DNA of 33,000 nt from contig JAJPIB010000050.1 of NCBI GenBank assembly GCA_021324995.1, positions 1-33,000 on the forward strand, in the 5' to 3' direction. The translations under genes and the position numbers were made by a program. Below the pieces are notes generated by a model that worked only from the letters and a program-made list of their open reading frames with translations, was not told the origin of the DNA and ran no database searches. The DNA is from Chlamydiia bacterium (GTDB lineage: Bacteria > Chlamydiota > Chlamydiia > Chlamydiales > Rhabdochlamydiaceae). Shown one piece after another: positions 31,276 to 33,000 of this stretch (position 1 is the first letter of the stretch; each line of letters begins with the position of its first letter).

Positions 31276-32232
31276 ATGTCTCCTATTAAAATAATAAGCC
31301 TCCTTCTTCTTGCTTGCCTTGTGCTCGGCGGCTGCAAAAGAGTCGGCGATCAAATCGAACCTACCTTAAGTTACAGCGTTCAAGACAGATATCTTCTTTC
31401 TTTACCTTCTCCTTTTTCTCCCCTCACAGAAGAGGAAAAAGCAGAAGATTGGGGAAAGGAGATGCAAATCGGATTTGGATTTGCCCATCAGCTCGACCTT
31501 TATCAAGCGATGACAGCCTTTAAGCGCGCAGAATTCTTAATTCCTCCGGATGAAAAAGAGCGACTTGTCGAGATTCAATATGAGATTCTACTCTGTTACT
31601 ACATGGGGAAAAAGTGGGAGGATGCGATTTACTTTTTTGAGCGAAGCGAACTTCGCTACGTCAACCAAAACTTCCCAGCGTTCCACGATCTTTTGATCCT
31701 CATGAATGAGGCTTACCAGGAAGCAGGGATGGAAAATAAATCAGAAAAATTCCTGCATGTCGTCTATAACAATTATCCCGAAGAGGGAGAAAAGCTCGTT
31801 CTTTCCAAAGCATTAGTCCAAGGGGATATCGATACAGTGAGAAGCATTGCTGCGGGCCCCCCTGAGAAGATTTATCTTGAAAATTTTTTAGATGAATACC
31901 AAAGACACAAAAAATCGGTAACCACAGCCCAAACGCTCAATGCGTTTATCCCAGGGGCAGGATATCTTTATCTCGGGCAAAATCAATCAGCGACGACTGC
32001 TTTTTTTCTCAATGGCCTTTTTATCGCCGCCTCCACTCTTTTTTTCCTCGATGGTAACATTGCTGCTGGAGCTATCTTCACAAGTTTTGAAGCAGGTTGG
32101 TATTTTGGGGGAATTTATGGAGCCGGCCTTGAAGCTAAAGCCTACAATGAGCGTCTTTTTGAATCGATGGCAACACCCATGATGCATCGAGAAAAACTCT
32201 TTCCAGCCCTCATGCTCAATTATGCGTTTTAA
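31276..32232 (+). CDS. Lipoprotein with helical repeats and C-terminal membrane segments
   Basis: A 318-residue lipoprotein with a signal peptide ending in the lipobox LGGC (C20). The next ~190 residues are helix-rich with TPR-like spacing (HQLDLYQAMTAFKRAEFLIP, YYMGKKWEDAIYFFERSELR, ILMNEAYQEAGMENKSEKFL). The last ~80 residues contain hydrophobic, glycine-rich segments (LNAFIPGAGYLYLGQ, AFFLNGLFIAASTLFFLDG) that look membrane-embedded. No enzyme motif is visible. A TTG four codons upstream extends the frame; the ATG is preferred because it starts the signal peptide. It overlaps the YidD-like gene by 11 bp, so the products are made together, perhaps working at the envelope on protein insertion (inference). 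Confidence 0.72.
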   Translation: MSPIKIISLLLLACLVLGGCKRVGDQIEPTLSYSVQDRYLLSLPSPFSPLTEEEKAEDWGKEMQIGFGFAHQLDLYQAMTAFKRAEFLIPPDEKERLVEIQYEILLCYYMGKKWEDAIYFFERSELRYVNQNFPAFHDLLILMNEAYQEAGMENKSEKFLHVVYNNYPEEGEKLVLSKALVQGDIDTVRSIAAGPPEKIYLENFLDEYQRHKKSVTTAQTLNAFIPGAGYLYLGQNQSATTAFFLNGLFIAASTLFFLDGNIAAGAIFTSFEAGWYFGGIYGAGLEAKAYNERLFESMATPMMHREKLFPALMLNYAF

Positions 32233-32605
32233 ACTCCTTTTTGTGTTCCTACTTCCTTTGTTTATCCATGCGTCACCAGGATTCCACGCGCCCTGGGGAA
32301 AAGACGCGGATTTGAAGTACTCCCCTCCTCAGCGCATACAAACTCCCCCCAAGCGTTCGCTCGCTGTGCGTACAGCTGAACATATTATCCGATTTCATCA
32401 AAATGTCTTATCTCCGGTCGATGGACCGCGAAGTCACTTTCGTCCCAGCTCTTCTAGCTATATGATGCTTTCCATGCAAAAACATGGGTTTATCGATGGT
32501 TTTTTCATGGGCTGCGATCGACTCATGCGTGAAAACAGCGATGACTGGGTCTATCGCAAAATTGAAGAAAACGGCAAGTTAATCAAATACGACCCTCCCC
32601 GTTAA
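32222..32605 (+). CDS. YidD-like protein with signal peptide, lacking the usual cysteines
   Basis: A 127-residue protein with an N-terminal signal-like segment (FKLLFVFLLPLFIHASPG, 3-20) and a YidD-like region around 50-104: AEHIIRFHQNVLSPVDGPRS, HFRPSSSSYMMLSM, KHGFIDGFFMGCDRLMREN. Classic YidD, which assists Sec/YidC-dependent membrane-protein insertion, has CRFxPTCS at the centre; here it reads SHFRPSSS, with both cysteines replaced by serine. Classic YidD also has no cleavable signal. This may be an envelope-facing paralogue. It is translated from within the end of the lipoprotein gene. The assignment to the family is fairly good, the function uncertain. Confidence 0.68.
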   Translation: MRFKLLFVFLLPLFIHASPGFHAPWGKDADLKYSPPQRIQTPPKRSLAVRTAEHIIRFHQNVLSPVDGPRSHFRPSSSSYMMLSMQKHGFIDGFFMGCDRLMRENSDDWVYRKIEENGKLIKYDPPR

Positions 32606-32651
32606 TCCTCTCCGGCGTAAAAATAGTTTAAACTATATTTCGCCTATCTGC

Positions 32652-32747
32652 TATATCGAAAATGATTCAAGAATCAGTTTGGCAAAGCATGCGCCAGAAT
32701 TTTGATCAGGTGCAGCCGAAACCGATTCTTGAATTATTTTCGGTATA
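32652..32747. mobile_element. 96-bp foldback MITE-like element, family B
   Basis: The left terminus, TATATCGAAAATGATTCAAG, and the reverse complement of the right terminus, TATACCGAAAATAATTCAAG, match over about 32 bp with a few differences. Inner bases also pair (TGCGCC with GGTGCA), so the element can fold into one hairpin. No reading frame of use is inside. The TATA(C)C ends resemble those of the 164-bp family A element, though the rest differs. It lies 38 bp upstream of the partial gene at 32786. Confidence 0.7.
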
Positions 32748-32785
32748 ACGTGCGAAAAAAGTTCTTTTTACCCAAGAGAGTCCCT

Positions 32786-33000
32786 ATGTCAGGCTTACAT
32801 TTTAAGACCGCTTTGTTAGCAATCGCGCTTTCTCCTTTCCTCCTCAATGCTGAGCTTCGAGGTGATTTTGAGGAAGATGATTACGTGACATACACCGAGG
32901 ACAGGGAGGATGAAAATGAAGACAGTCTTTATTACGATGACGATCAGGACGATGATTTAGCGGATGCTTCCTACTCTAGAGGAAATTCTTATTCTCAAGA
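32786..33000 (+). CDS. Acidic exported protein, partial (runs off the window)
   Basis: The N-terminal 71 residues are visible. A signal peptide (MSGLHFKTALLAIALSPFLL, likely cleaved after NAE or so) is followed by a very acidic stretch (EEDDYVTYTEDREDENEDSL, then YYDDDQDDDLAD). No domain is recognisable so far. Acidic, low-complexity secreted segments occur in envelope or calcium-binding proteins of many bacteria. AAGAGAG precedes the ATG. The C-terminal part is outside the window. The promoter region contains the family B foldback element. Confidence 0.65.
   Translation, partial: MSGLHFKTALLAIALSPFLLNAELRGDFEEDDYVTYTEDREDENEDSLYYDDDQDDDLADASYSRGNSYSQ

Overview
The window looks like the chromosome of a Chlamydiota bacterium outside the Chlamydiaceae, that is, an environmental or amoeba-associated 'Chlamydia-like' organism. 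The basis is gene content and order: kdsD (KpsF/GutQ type), a 2-oxo-acid dehydrogenase E2, lpxK, a SpoU-type methylase, a DPPSF-type methyltransferase, nrdR-dksA-lspA, a glutamate-type symporter, a zinc/manganese-type ABC operon and rplU-rpmA-obg lie close together. From memory the same set clusters in Chlamydia trachomatis around CT399-CT420. An isocitrate dehydrogenase (a TCA enzyme that Chlamydiaceae lack), two large MFS carriers, a Fic protein and foldback repeats point to a larger-genome relative. The species cannot be named from the sequence alone.

Layout. 0.2-9.3 kb is mostly housekeeping: NhaD antiporter, KdsD, Icd, a PfkB kinase, an E2 acyltransferase overlapping LpxK, GmhA and Asd. 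9.3-12.0 kb holds an MFS exporter coupled to asd and a Fic protein. 12.2-14.4 kb is an overlapping RNA-modification operon (methyltransferase, TrmH-type methylase, RluA-type pseudouridine synthase). 14.4-20.4 kb is accessory: a NADAR-domain protein, a CPBP membrane protease, CinA, an unknown protein and a carotenoid oxygenase. Copies of a 164-bp foldback element mark both edges of this block. 20.4-24.7 kb returns to core genes (LspA, DksA, NrdR, an amino-acid symporter, tRNA-Ser, a YchJ-like protein and an unknown). 24.9-27.3 kb is a metal ABC importer operon. 27.35-27.63 kb holds two short basic genes, and 28.0-29.7 kb is rplU-rpmA-obg. The window ends with an MFS carrier, a lipoprotein overlapping a YidD-like gene, a second foldback element and the start of an acidic exported protein.

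How the genes fit together. KdsD, GmhA and LpxK all serve LPS assembly (Kdo, heptose, lipid A). LspA matures lipoproteins such as the ABC solute-binding protein and the 31.3-kb lipoprotein. DksA, NrdR, Obg and L21/L27 belong to growth-rate, nucleotide and ribosome control.

The most notable structure is at 18357-20085. A carotenoid oxygenase gene sits between a solo end of the foldback element, which abuts its stop codon, and a complete copy just upstream of its start. The two outermost termini share a sequence variant absent from the inner ends. This suggests the 1.73-kb unit moved, or could move, as one cassette.
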